Source: Maylandia zebra (lineage: Eukaryota > Chordata > Actinopteri > Cichliformes > Cichlidae). Taken from it: 64,000 bases of DNA. The DNA lies in assembly GCF_041146795.1 (NCBI RefSeq), contig NC_135177.1, positions 21,126,560 to 21,190,559 on the forward strand, given 5' to 3'. This document shows positions 49,401-64,000 of this stretch, piece by piece; positions within the stretch are counted from its first letter, which is position 1, and the number at the start of each line of letters is the position of its first letter. The translations under genes were made by a program, and so were the position numbers. Under the pieces are notes generated by a model. The model did not search any database and was not told where the DNA came from. It saw only the letters and a program-made list of their open reading frames with translations.

Positions 49401-52400
49401 ACAATGAGCACTTGCACTCTGGTCTCCTCCCCATCAAGACGCCCAGAAGCAGGAATGGAGCACACTATCATGTGAAGCGTCACCAACACGCTGGCCACGC
49501 GAGTGTCCCTGAACTGGAAAGCTCCGCCGCGCAGCAGCTCGGTGAGCATGGTGCGAAGCAACCGCAGCGTGCTGATACATATACTGAGGATCATGCAGCG
49601 CTGCGGCGTCGGACCCATGTGCCCGTGCACGCGCCACGGCTGCAGTAACACGCTGCATAGCTTCTGCAGGACACGCACACACGTATCGAGACCCTCCCCA
49701 GAGAAAAGCTGGACTCCTGCAAGGCTCCACTTCAGATCCCTCTGCTGACCTGTGGAGTGGAGAAGGAGCTGCTGAAAAACCATCTAATCTAATCTCAACA
49801 TAAAGTGAAAACTATAAAAAAGCAAACAGAATAAAAACAAAGTCATATTTGGGGTCAAAGTTTGGTTGGGGTCCTTACCTTCTACAGCAGGAGGTGGGCA
49901 GGCGATGTGACAGAGGACCCTCAGAGCAGTGACCAGCCCGGTTCCCTCAGCAGTTAACACATTTTCTACATTCTGGAGTCAAAAGAAAACCATGTTCAGG
50001 ATGACAAACCGCTTTGAAAAATACATCACAGAGCACTTCAGTGAAGAGTTGTTAACTTTTTTTATCCCCCTGGATTTTTCTGTGGATTTCAGAGATGTGA
50101 GTCAGCTTACCAGCTGGTGTAGATGCTTATAAGCCAAAAAACATTTCATTTACTTTACCTTGCAGAGTGTTTAATGAGTGAGAGCTCTGTACCTGTTTGA
50201 TATAGTCGATAAGGGTGGGAATGCTGCCAATCTCAAAGCGAAGCTTCTCCACTGGCTCCAACCATTTACTGAGCTCTAAAGAAACGCACACACAAAGACA
50301 CTCAAACAATTAAAACTGTCTTATATAGAATGCAGAATGCAATGATTTGCAAAGCAAATCTCATAAACGCACATTTTATTCTCCTCCCGAGGGCATATGT
50401 GAGGGTAGAAACCAATGAGCTTGATTTCATTTTGGAGAAAATCGGATCAAGATCACAAAAAATGTAAACAATATACTAAGGCTTGGGGGACATCGTTGAG
50501 ACATGTTTACTGTGTAACATCCCCTCTTTTAACAGCAGTCCATAATCTTGAAACTGATGAGCCCAGCCGTTGTCCGAGTCGTGTTTGACATAAGATTTTA
50601 GCAGCTCAACAGCACCGAGTTTTCTGTGCGGCGTTTTAGGTTTCATGATGCTACAAATGTTCTAATTTGGTGAGAAGTCTGGACTGGAGAGAGGACCGTT
50701 CAGCACCAAGACTCTGCTCCTATGAAGCCATGCTGCTGTAACAGATGCAGCAAACAGTTTGGCATCGTCTTGCTGAAAAATGAAAGGCACTCCCTGAAAA
50801 AGAAATCATCTGGGTGGGAGCATGCATGCATGGTACCTTTCCTGATGTGTAAGCTGACATACCATAAGAGATGGAAGCGAGTACTGAGCACTGACAACAA
50901 GCTAGATGATCTCTTCAGTCTGGAGAGCATGGTGTCCGTGTTTTCCACTTTACCTCTGTACATTTTAAACAAACTTTGGCCCAGAGGAGACAGCAGTGTT
51001 TCTGGATCATGTTCACAAAGGGCTTCTTCACTGCATGACAGAGCTTTAACCTGCATGGTGAAATGTGTTTACATTTCTGGAAGCCTTCATGAGCCCATGA
51101 AGTGATTTCAATGACAGAATCGTGCCTGTTTTTAATGCAGTGCCACCTGAGATCAGCGGCAGCGATACTGATTTTCTTGCGCTCAGATATTTCTCCAGAT
51201 TCTTGGAATCATTTAAAGATGAGACAGTCAAATTCTTTACAATTTACATGTTTTTGCAGACCAATTCTTACTTCTAAGAAACTCAGCCTGTCTAAGATGC
51301 GTTTTTTATACCCACTCATGTTACTGACCTGTTGCCAGGTAACCTAATTAGCTGCAAAATGTTCCTACAGCTGTTTCTCTTACTTTTCCAGTCTTTTGTT
51401 TCCCTCTCCCATTTTTTTTTAAACATGCAGCATCCCAAATATATTTGAGCTGGCACTTAAATATAGTTGTGACATTGATGAGAATTACCCTGTAACTTGG
51501 CATTGGTGTCATCAGCCTTGGCTATAGAGAGCAGCGGAGCGGCATATTGTTCCATCATCCGCAGCTCATTAGAATTCTGCACCACCAGTAAGACCAGCAT
51601 GCAGGCGTAGTTATATGTCACCGCTTTGCGAGCCTTCCCCTCACTAACAGAGGAAGAGAGACAAAAAAACATGAATTTATACTGAAGTCAAATCAGAGAA
51701 CAAGAAAAAAGGTTGGGGAGAAGAAATGGTAGGGAATAACAAGTGTACCCCTGTCCGTCCTTGCTGTGGTGCTGGAGCAGCGTGACCAGACAGGAAAGGT
51801 TGTTATCCAGGCTGAAAACATGAGCTACGGCGCTGCGTCCAGTCTGCGTAAAGGTCATCAGGTAAAGCGCATGGAGCGTGCCCAGTATATCTGGATTGTC
51901 ACCTTCATCTAGGCCTGCACCACCGTCTCCTCCTGTAGCCACATGGCTCATGAGTTCTGACACGCCTTGCAGAGCATGCAGGGCCTGTATCAGCCACACG
52001 CCAAAGCCCTCTTCACCGCACCCTGGCCCAATCAGACCCGCTTCTCCCCCAGTACACATGCTCTCCTCTGCCTCGGACTCTGCCATCGACGCCAGGAGGC
52101 GCAACAGCAGGTTGGTGGGTGTGGGCTGGGCGAGAAGGAAGAGCAGACCCGACTGGGTGAGCGACAGGAAGCGCAGAAGCTCTCTGACAGCTTGAGTGAC
52201 CCCAAGATGGCCGGCTGCAGCAGCTGCTGACAACACCACCGTTGTGCTCTCCAGAAAATGACATGCATGCATATACCTGAAAGAGGTCCAGGGCAAAAAT
52301 ACACATGTATTAATGTGTCTAAATTATATTTAAATTTATGCTACACTGTGATGCTTATGTCTTAGTATGTACCTATACAGTGATGGGTAGGGGTTGTCCC

Positions 52401-55400
52401 TCTCCTGTGGCCCTGTAATTCTAGCAGTAGTGGGGAAGGCTTTCCCAGGAGGTTGCACCATGCAATGAGGGGCTGTTTCTAGCAGGTGATGTAGCTCTTC
52501 CAAAGCACCTGCCAACCTATCGAGCTCTGCCTCACTCAGAGCGGTGGAGCTTAGCGAAGGCTCCTCTTCCATAGGGCTCTCTGCATCATCCATCTCCTCC
52601 TGAGGATGATGGCCAGGCAGGATTACCACAAAAACATTCTCAGCCACTGAAACATATATGAAAGTGTGGGTGTGAATGGGTGTTGTTACCTGTTGTGGTT
52701 CACTCAATGCAGCTGCTGCATGCTGTAGGTCAACCAGCACCTCATACATGTGGCTTTTCTGTAATATAGCATTTCCAGCTGTTATGACCCTCACCGTTTC
52801 CTCATGCAGGAACAGCTGGACCAGACGCTGTGAAGCAGGATAAAGTATAGATGGTCAGACTTGATCAGTCAGAGGAATTATTTCAGACACAATCATCTTA
52901 ATTTAGATGTGCATAATTTAAAGCTGGTTTAATATTCAATTTATTCTCTAGAAACCAACAAGAACATCTGTATATGATGGAAATAAAAGTAGATGAATGA
53001 TGATTGGATATTTCTTGCTAACCTGGTAGCCACTCTTCTCTGAATTTCCTGCATGTAGGAAGGCCTCCACCCCTGCAGGAGCGCTGATCAGAGCATCCAA
53101 AGCTCTTAGGATACTCAGCTTCAGTGTGGAGGAGACGTGGTCTGTATGGAGCAGCTCCAGCAGCACATTCAGAACCCCTTCATGCAGCAGCATCGTGAGA
53201 CCCTGAGGACACTCTGCCAGGTATGAAGCTAGCTTAGCACCAGCCTTCAGCTGTCTGAGGTTAAGGGCAATGGGCTGTTTGAGAGCAACCTCCATACTGA
53301 GAGCTTGGAGAGTCCACTGGACTAAAACTCTAACAGAGTCCTCTATCTCTCCCTCTCCCCTTTTAACTAAATAAGCCAACCCTTTGGCCAGAAGTCCAGG
53401 AGCCTCTTCCAGAGCACTGACCCATCGTGCATCTCTGTCATCACCAATACTAGCTAAGAGTTCTTTCAGCTGAGCCACAGCCTCAGCTTCCTCTCCTCCT
53501 GCTGGTCCTTCTGCTCCACCTGCCTCCTTGGGCTCCTCCACAGTGGCCTTCTCAAACTGTATATCAAAGCGAGTTTTGTATGGAGGCGTGAAGTAGAGCA
53601 AGGGTCGGAGTTCTCGTTCATATGGGTCGTACTGGACCGGTGGAACAGATGCAAGATCCTCAGGAGTGTAGTCCATGTCAAAGTTCTGCAACTTGAAGCT
53701 GCCGTTATCCAGATCGTCCTCATCGCTGGAAATCTGTTCATAGCCATCATTATCTATAAGAAGGTGGAAAGGTTGTTTAGGAGGGAGTTTATTCACTGTA
53801 AAAGCATTATAAAAATGCATCATCTGTTTCATAATAATGTATATAAAACCGAGTGAGAATAAGGAGGCCAGCGGAAACTATATAGTCCCTCTCATACAGA
53901 GCTGCATACACTCACAAACCTGGCACCACCTGGCAGCATCACTCACAACATGCAGGGTTAGTTTTGCATGCATGACAGAAACTCAGCGACGGCTGTGAGG
54001 ACGTGTCAGGAAGACATCCACATGTCGGCTTATGAAGTCTAACCATAAGCCTTCAGAGCTGCCCTCAGGGGTGTTCTGAGAGTTTGCACCACCCAGCAGT
54101 TCGAGATGGATGCAGCATGCCAGAGCACACACTCTCTCACTCTCAGTCCCAAATGGACCCTGCTCCCGTGGACCCGAGATATCTGGCAACCACGAGCAGA
54201 GTTGATTTTCTAGAGGAGAAGCGTCCATTTGGGTTTGCAGACAATCCTACTCTTGCATAAGAACTCCCCTACCTTCCTCCATCTCCTCTTCCTCGTCCTC
54301 ACCCTCATCCTCCTCCTCCTCTTCTTCATCCTCCTCCTCCGGCGCACTCCCCTCAGTCCGTGTATCTTCTTCCTCCTCCTGCTCCTCCTCTTCCTCCTCC
54401 TCCTCGGCCTCTTCTTCTTGTTCAGCATCCGAGTACGTCTCGTCAGCGGGCAGCGATCTTTCAGGCGACACGTTCTCCAGGTAGTCGTCACGGCCCTCGG
54501 TCGGCTCTTCCTTGGCCACGCCCACTGTAGATTTTACAACAACACACACGGCACACAAACATACAGAGTACAACCCATTTAATACCAAGAACTCATTAAT
54601 AAATGATACTGTATCATTCTTATTGAGAATGTGTTACATTTCTTCTGCACAGCTATCTCCCCACTCTTACACTAACCAACAAATCTTATCACCCCATTGT
54701 TAAAGAGTCTGCACTGGCTTCCGGTTAAACTTGGGTATACGTTTAAAGTCTTGGTTCTTACTTTAACAGCCTTATGAGGTGAGGCCCCCACTTATACTGT
54801 CTATCCACCCCATTTTTCTAAGCAGGATTCTCAGGTCCGCAGATAGAGGCCTTCTAGTGATTCCACGTACCTTTCTGAAAACTACGGGGGATTCATAACC
54901 TCAGTGTCAAAACTGGAACAGCTTACAAATCTCTCTCCGCACCCTTGACTCTCTGGCCTTCTTTGAAAAACAGGTTAAAACCCATCTACTAAGAAGTTTG
55001 GTTTTGACATTGTTTATTTATTTATTTATTTTTCACCTCTCTAAAACACTTTGGTTCTGGTCTTACAAGGAGCTATATAAATAATTTACCTACTTACAAT
55101 TTATCTTAGCGGGAGGAAGAACTGAGCGTAACTCTAAACAGAATGAGTTTTATATGACCTTATGTTTTCATATTTTTACATCATTTTTTAGTATGTGGAG
55201 AATTTTTCTATATAAAGAAACACTTTATTATTATTACTAATTACTGTCTCAGCAGCTAAAGCAATAGCCAAATACGTTTTTTAAAAGTGGCTGAAATAGT
55301 GAGATATATTATAGTTCATACCCGTCATTTGAACCTGCTCCTCATCATCATCATCCGGGGGTGGAGGACCAGGTGGGGTGCGAGGCCCTCTGGGTGCTGG

Positions 55401-58400
55401 TCTTGGTGGGCTGCCATTGTACTGGTCATCTTTTTCCCACTCTTAAAAGCACAATTTAAAGTAGGAAAATGTGGGAGAAGAAGAGATTTACAGGTTTGCA
55501 ATCACTATTTTTTTCCTAGTCTTGGGGAGGTTTCTGCCCAATGAATGAATGTATTTCTCGTGACGGTCAGTTTTAAATCACCTTGTTTAAGGATCCTCTT
55601 GAGCCCGCTGGGCTGTTGAGGGGGTGGTGGTGGAGGGGGAGGAGGTGAGTCTTGGTCGTGTCCATGCGGCCGCTCCGCTGTCCCGTACACCGCAACAGTC
55701 AGAGTTGTGTACCAGCCACGCAACACTAGGCCATCTGTATTCACCTGCATGAACAAATCCATTTAATTATCCACGAATCAGCAGGGTGGGAAGAAGAATG
55801 AAAAAACCTACTCGTCCATGAATGACCATTTACCTTTCCGCTGGGTCTGAACACAATGGACTTGTTTTCATCATATTCCAAACTGAGGGCAGAAAGCAAG
55901 ACAGAGCAGGTTAAAGCGAGAGTGCTGATATGAACCAGTGCTAAACTAACATATGTTTGTTCCTCATGAGTCTCTGTGTTTATTTTCAGCACGTGAGTTT
56001 AAACTAGCATATAATTGCTGTGTAGCTATGTCTAAAACACACATACACCCGCACCATGCTCTATATCGCACTCTGCCCTTACTTGCTTACTACTTCTAAT
56101 AAAAGGCATTTACCTTTTTATGTGACAGGTCACATGACATGATGACCTCTTCTAAAATTATAATTATCTGGTTCAACTGGTCACAACATACTGACATATA
56201 TGGTAGTTATTCCAAGCAGATACAGTAGTTTGAGGGTTTTACAAGTCAAACAGGTCTTAATCAGGCTTCATGTTAGATTGATTTCTTATCTAAGAAATGT
56301 TGTTCATAAATATTACATTCACATCTATTAAAAATTTGTAAGATACTATGAAAGCAATCACATTGGTTTGAAAAATCTCCTCCCAAACTTCCCAGTAGGG
56401 ATAATAAGTCGGGTGTGTTATGTTTGCACAGTTTTTTTGTTCTTTTTTAATAACGCTGACACAATGGCCACCTTTAAGTACAGGCTTACGCTCTGGTGCT
56501 ACTGCATACACCTGTGTCATTATGAGGTTAGAACAAAAATACTTGACTCAAACATTCCACCAATCACCTATTTCACTGAGACCTTGACATTTTTTCTGCT
56601 GCAGTGTGGGCACGGTTTCTGGAGAGACCAGTTGACCAAGCATAAGAACAAAGACACCTGAATATGGGAGCGTGCGTGAGAACAGGTCTCAGATGCTACC
56701 GTGACTGGTTCTACAGGTGAGACAGACTTTTTGAGATTGAACCAGGAAATGGAGAGGTAGAGAACGAGAAACGGTTTAAAAAACAAAACAGGAGAGGGGA
56801 GAGTGAAAATAATTCTCACCTGCCCAGTCTGTGGAAGGTGGGGCTGTTGGGTTTGGTAACATTATTGAAGAACAGCTCCAACTGGAAGGCATGAGGAGAA
56901 GTCTCTCTGGAAACAAAAAAAAAAAGAATCAGGACTCGAGTATCCAGAGGACCTTATAACTCTGAGTGACCCATCAACGATACGATGTGCGATTTGATAT
57001 TAAACACTCAGTTGTAGCTACATTTGTAGGTACACAAATAGAATTTAATGCCTTTAATTCAACAAAAAACGGATCATAGTAGCTATGATAAAAGTAGCTT
57101 TTATGGCAGAACTTTGAACCAGATGTTACTTATACATCATGAGTTTCATGGATTTCCAGAAAATAAATGCACTTTATCATAATATCAATACTACCACAAT
57201 GCATACCAATGCTAGAGGACTGTGCATTCTTGAGTCTGTTCATTGAGCTAAATTACATCACTCAGCAGGTTTGGGGGAAATTGAGACCTGTTCAACAATG
57301 GAGCTCAGGTGTCAAATGCACACACTTCTTTATTCACAGAAGCTTCTCCATTTCCCCCAGACACACACATTTATCTCAGGTATCCATAGCAAAAAACCAA
57401 ACAAAAAAAACAGCGACCCCAAGACATCTCTAAAGGCAATATAGCAATAACACCGAAGGTTTTTTGCAACTCAAAACCAATTCAACGTTCGCTTTTCTTA
57501 TATAATTCTGATTTCTAGTATTGGGACAAAGATGACACCATTGAGTATTGCCTCTTTTCCACTAGCACCTACTTGACTTTACCCAGTTTTCAGGGGTTTC
57601 CATTAAGTGGTAGTACCAGGTGCATTTTAGTACTTGGCCAGGGTACCAAACGACTTGAGTCGAGCTAAAAATCTGACACTAACAGACTGCATGTCATTGA
57701 TTGGCCAGAGAATGATATCACTGGATGAGTCAGACGCCTTCAAAAGACTCAAACATGCCATTTTTAAAACTCAGCAACGATGGAAATGCAAACAAACCAA
57801 CGCTGTGATCCAACAACGAGGTTCAGATATTTTTGTGCTAAAGGTAGCCAGAACACTGTTGTGTTTGTGGCAAGTACAAATGATATCAATCAACTTTCGG
57901 GCCACATTGCTATAACGGGCAATAAATGGCACTTTTCTATCCTAAACAGGAATTTATGCTTCAGCTGAAAACATACGCCATGACCTGACAGTTTTTGAAT
58001 TTATTGGTGACAGAATAACAATTGTCACTTCAGCATGAGAAAAAATAACCATAGATATAAAGACTCAAAAATGTCAGCAAATTCCTGGAGGGAGATTACC
58101 AAAACTATCTGAATGGACTTAAGGGAAGGTATAAAGAAGTGGAACAACTACAGGGACAAAAGGTCCCACAAAAGGCTTTAAAAAACAAAACAAAGTCACA
58201 TCATTTCATTTGTTTCTATCAGCTGGCAACACATATAAAACACCGGGACATCACTACAAGGTAATTAATATGTAATGCACCAGCGCAAGCGTCAATGCCA
58301 GCATTGACATCAGCCATTTATGTAGAGTGTTGTAAACTTTACAAAGATTCCCCATAGAAGTCTGAATCAGACTTGGCTCATGACTCAAAGTGCTTTAGCC

Positions 58401-59382
58401 TATGGCTTTAAGCACTTTCTCACTATCATGCACAAATCAATGGATTCATCTGAGGCAATCTGTGTTCTGAAATGAAACCTTATCAGTTCTATGCAGAAGT
58501 TAAAGGTTTCTCTGCACAATTCTGAGGTAAAATGGTCCACTGAGTCATGTAAAGCTCAGGTTGTGGTTTTGCTTTAGTAGAAGACTACATTGAAGAGGAC
58601 GGTAGCCACACTGAAATGGTGTTTGCCTTTTAAAGGTACAGTCTCAAAATTAGTAAAAAGACAACAATATACATGCTGGCAACGCTATTAGAATTCGTTT
58701 GGCCTGACTGGGTGTAGCCAGTAAGATGCATGAGTGTGTTTTCAAGCAGGGATGGTGAATCTTACCCAAACGCTCTGCTGTCAGGTAGGTTACTATGAGC
58801 TTTGATCCCTGGAGGAATGACCCGCACCTCTGTGATCAGCACCCCGCAAGGAAACCGCACCACGTCTATGTTGGTTAACTGAAACAAAGGAGACATGATT
58901 GCTGATACAAACAATGATGAAATGTTTCATTTATAACCTACGCCTTCCGCATTAGTCACTTTTACTCCCGCTTCGAGGTAAACATGCTCCCTGACACTTT
59001 AAAGTTAGCATTAGCCACCTGGCTAACCACCAATCAAACTGTGCAAAGACACAAAAGACGGCAACTCTTTGAGCTACTAATGTATAAGGATTACATTCAC
59101 ATCAAACAAACGCGTTATGTATAAACGGGCAGCTGTGCAGTAATCGCTGCTTAAAACCAGGATAATGACATCACATAGCTGCTAAGGTTAGCTAACGGCG
59201 TTAGCCTGGAAGTTAAGCATCCTTCCTCAAAACTCCTGAACGCGCTTGAAACTAACTTTTAATGCAGGTGGTCATGGAGTAAACATAAAAGCGTGTGTTT
59301 AAGTGTTAAACAACACTACCTCTGCACTCTGATGCTTAAACGTATCCAGAAAAAGAAGCTCCGTTGAAGGGTCCCCCGCCAT
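44145..59382 (-). CDS. virma: Protein virilizer homolog (m6A methyltransferase complex subunit VIRMA/KIAA1429)
   Basis: Large scaffold of the nuclear m6A writer complex that guides METTL3/METTL14 to 3' UTRs. Twenty-seven coding exons: 59382-59320, 58878-58766, 56906-56820, 55882-55834, 55744-55582, 55441-55322, 54524-54273, 53753-53023, 52827-52690, 52599-52373, 52276-51749, 51643-51489, 50275-50193, 49972-49879, 49749-49361, 49272-49117, 49029-48794, 48699-48450, 48364-48147, 48010-47878, 47185-47045, 46949-46795, 46579-46483, 45480-45314, 45220-44871, 44662-44516, 44356-44145. The total, 1817 residues, is very near human (1812). Features: conserved N-terminus (ELLFLDTFKH), proline run (about 138-146), acidic E/D tract (about 225-282), a long helical-repeat core (for example LWSMHI, MLTELLRGG), FLSEPSSPGHTKPTKGF, and an RGG/Gly-rich tail ending GRGRHVRSFTR. 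The tail has longer glycine runs than the human one as I recall it. Confidence 0.96.
45770..46090. repeat. LINE-related interspersed repeat in virma intron
   Basis: Contains CATCCCATCCTCTTCTGCTT, CCAGAACACCTCACCCAG, AAGGCGCCCAGGAGGCATCC and GATGTGGAGGAGTAGCAGCT, phrases of an abundant fish repeat tied to L2/Rex-type LINEs. Confidence 0.6.
46429..46478. repeat. (AC)25 microsatellite touching a virma donor site
   Basis: Uninterrupted AC repeat of 50 bases. On the virma strand it is (GT)n and begins inside the donor sequence of the intron after exon 46579-46483 (GTAAGTGTGT). Confidence 0.97.
50330..51460 (-). mobile_element. Fossil Tc1/mariner-like transposon in virma intron
   Basis: Read on the plus strand it shows GGCATCGTCTTGCTGAAAAA, CTGATGTGTAAGCTGACAT, TTTTTAATGCAGTGCCACCT and GATATTTCTCCAGATTCTTG, the reverse of transposase coding blocks from a common fish Tc1-like family. 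Ends match loosely (ATGATTTGCAAA left; CCAGTCTTTTGTTTCCCTCT right). No open frame survives. Confidence 0.65.
54695..55095 (+). mobile_element. LINE ORF2 3' end fragment (L2-like)
   Basis: Degenerate C-terminal reverse transcriptase region (translated pieces resemble SLHWLPV and LRSADRGLLV with gaps) followed by a tail with TAAAACACTTTGGTTCTGG and GAGCTATATAAATAA, typical of fish L2-like LINEs. It lies in a virma intron and is inactive. Confidence 0.6.
57548..57740. mobile_element. Non-autonomous DNA transposon (MITE) remnant
   Basis: Matches the common teleost motif set CCTCTTTTCCACTAGCACCT, GTTTCCATTAAGTGGTAGTA and GATTGGCCAGAGAATGAT. I recall it as a PIF/Harbinger-type MITE, but the superfamily is not certain. 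The remaining virma intron (57741-58765) shows nothing else I can name. Confidence 0.5.
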
Positions 59383-59414
59383 CGCTCCACTGCTATCGGC
59401 CGGGCCAGGGGTAA

Positions 59415-59442
59415 ACTTCCGGATTAAAGTCAATACTTCCGG
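59415..59442 (-). promoter_or_regulatory. virma: Twin ETS sites in the virma promoter
   Basis: Two exact CCGGAAGT motifs on the minus strand, at 59415-59422 and 59435-59442, 20 bases apart and 33-60 bases upstream of the virma start codon. CCGGAAGT is the ETS/GABPA consensus of housekeeping promoters; factor binding is inferred. Confidence 0.6.
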
Positions 59443-59483
59443 AGCAAGCACCCCCCCTACAAAAACAAAACAAAATAAATAAA

Positions 59484-59535
59484 TTATTATTATTATTATT
59501 ATTATTAGTAGTAGTAGTAGTAGTAATAGTTGTTG
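59484..59535. repeat. (ATT)n/(AGT)n microsatellite in virma-esrp1 interval
   Basis: An ATT run changing to AGT units, then GTTGTT. Confidence 0.9.
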
Positions 59536-59828
59536 TTGGTATGAGAAATTTAGTTGGAAAATTCATATTTGCTTCGATTTAGATTTAGGAGAGAAAAAAG
59601 TTGAAAAGTGTTCTGAGGGATATTTCTTTCTTTTGTAAGACATTTTATTTTGTATTTAAAAAAGTTTAAATCAGTTAATCATATCAGAAAATCAGAATTT
59701 AATAACTTTATGATTTAATAACATGATAGCTCCACTTGGTCTGTAGTAGTATTTTTTAAACTGATTTCACGGATTTTTCTTTCTGTATTTCAGCAAAAAA
59801 TTAGATTTTTTTTCTCACACTCATTTTC

Positions 59829-59847
59829 TCTTCTTCTTCTTCTTCTT

Positions 59848-59919
<72 letters not shown>

Positions 59920-59930
59920 GTTGTTGTTGT
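59829..59930. repeat. (TTC)n(ATT)n(GTT)n compound microsatellite
   Basis: About seven TTC units, then about 23 ATT units, then GTT units, roughly 100 bases in the 1.1-kb interval between the divergent virma and esrp1 genes. A further shorter ATT-type run lies near 60077-60110. Confidence 0.95.
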
Positions 59931-60502
59931 CAATTCCCTTAAAAGACAAAATATTTTTTTATTTAAAAAAAAGACTACAATTCGAATTATTGAATTGTTA
60001 TAAAGACATTTACTATTTATGAAATATTTTAATAATTGACTACATAGTAACTAAAGTGTATATACTTCAAATTTGTTATTATTATTGTTATTATTATTAT
60101 TATTTATTATTTGTTTTTTCTCGTTGTTGTTTTATACTAATAACCATTTATTACCTTTTCTGTCCCGCGTGAGCTGCCACGTACTAAACTTTGAACCACT
60201 TGAAAGAGGGACGGGCCAGGTAAAGGGGTCACGTGGTCGCACAGGTAGCTTCCCTACAAAAGCGGTGAGCGTTCAGCCATTGCTTCGCGATGGTGACTGC
60301 GGGAGGCTTCACATAAAATCTCACAGGCGACAAAACTTTGGATTTACGGGCTCACCTTTGCGCTCAGGTGTCAGAGTAAAGGCGTTTCTACCTCCCGCGT
60401 CCCGCTCGCGTCTCACATCCCGCTGATCTTCAGTCCCTTTTAGTCTCGTTTAGTATTAGATTAGTTTTCTGTGTGTTTGCGGTTCTTTTTTTAAAAATTC
60501 AG

Positions 60503-63974
<3,472 letters not shown>

Positions 63975-64000
63975 GTGGGAAGTTCATATATCTGTTAGCT

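Noticed and set aside
54229-54582. Plus-strand leucine-rich frame resembling a membrane protein
   Set aside because: Antisense of the virma glutamate/aspartate codon tract; CTC/CTT runs make a false hydrophobic segment.

Overview
This window looks like nuclear DNA from a teleost fish, probably a percomorph. All protein-coding genes are split into vertebrate-type exons with GT-AG junctions, intergenic and intronic DNA is AT-rich and carries several fossil Tc1-like DNA transposons and L2/SINE-type tails familiar from fish genomes, and the proteins match vertebrate families closely. I cannot name the species from the sequence alone.

Gene order is cdh17 (minus, 3' end cut off by the window), gem (minus), rad54b (minus) with fsbp (minus) nested in its second coding intron, a RING finger gene of the RNF41/RNF151 type (plus), virma (minus) and esrp1 (plus, 3' end cut off). 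From memory, this is the same order as CDH17-GEM-RAD54B-FSBP-VIRMA-ESRP1 on human 8q22.1, with the RING finger gene as an extra. Reading frames were rebuilt exon by exon from splice signals, phase and recalled family sequence. The complete models give gem 307, rad54b 928, fsbp 310, RING protein 344 and virma 1817 residues; the partial models give cdh17 645 and esrp1 335 residues.

Layout: 1-11 kb, N-terminal two thirds or more of cdh17 and its likely promoter; 11-12.2 kb, gene-free; 12.3-14.8 kb, gem with poly(A) signal and TATA/GC-box promoter; 14.8-23.9 kb, a gene desert of fossil transposons and repeats; 24-37.1 kb, rad54b with fsbp inside; 37.1-39.9 kb, upstream regions and a transposon remnant; 39.9-43.6 kb, RING gene, converging on virma (44.1-59.4 kb); 59.4-60.5 kb, a short head-to-head virma/esrp1 promoter interval full of trinucleotide repeats; 60.5-64 kb, the first nine coding exons of esrp1.

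The genes are not an operon and act in different processes: epithelial adhesion (cdh17), RGK GTPase signalling and calcium channel control (gem), homologous recombination (rad54b), transcriptional repression (fsbp), ubiquitylation (RING gene), m6A mRNA methylation (virma) and epithelial splicing (esrp1). I found no novel multi-gene system. The most notable observations are RNA-processing details: a textbook U12-type intron and a tandem NAGNAG acceptor behind a UG repeat in esrp1, a GC-AG intron in rad54b, a (CA)25 repeat running into a virma donor site, a short intron flanked by an exact 12-bp exon repeat in the RING gene, and a 22-bp perfect hairpin upstream of fsbp.
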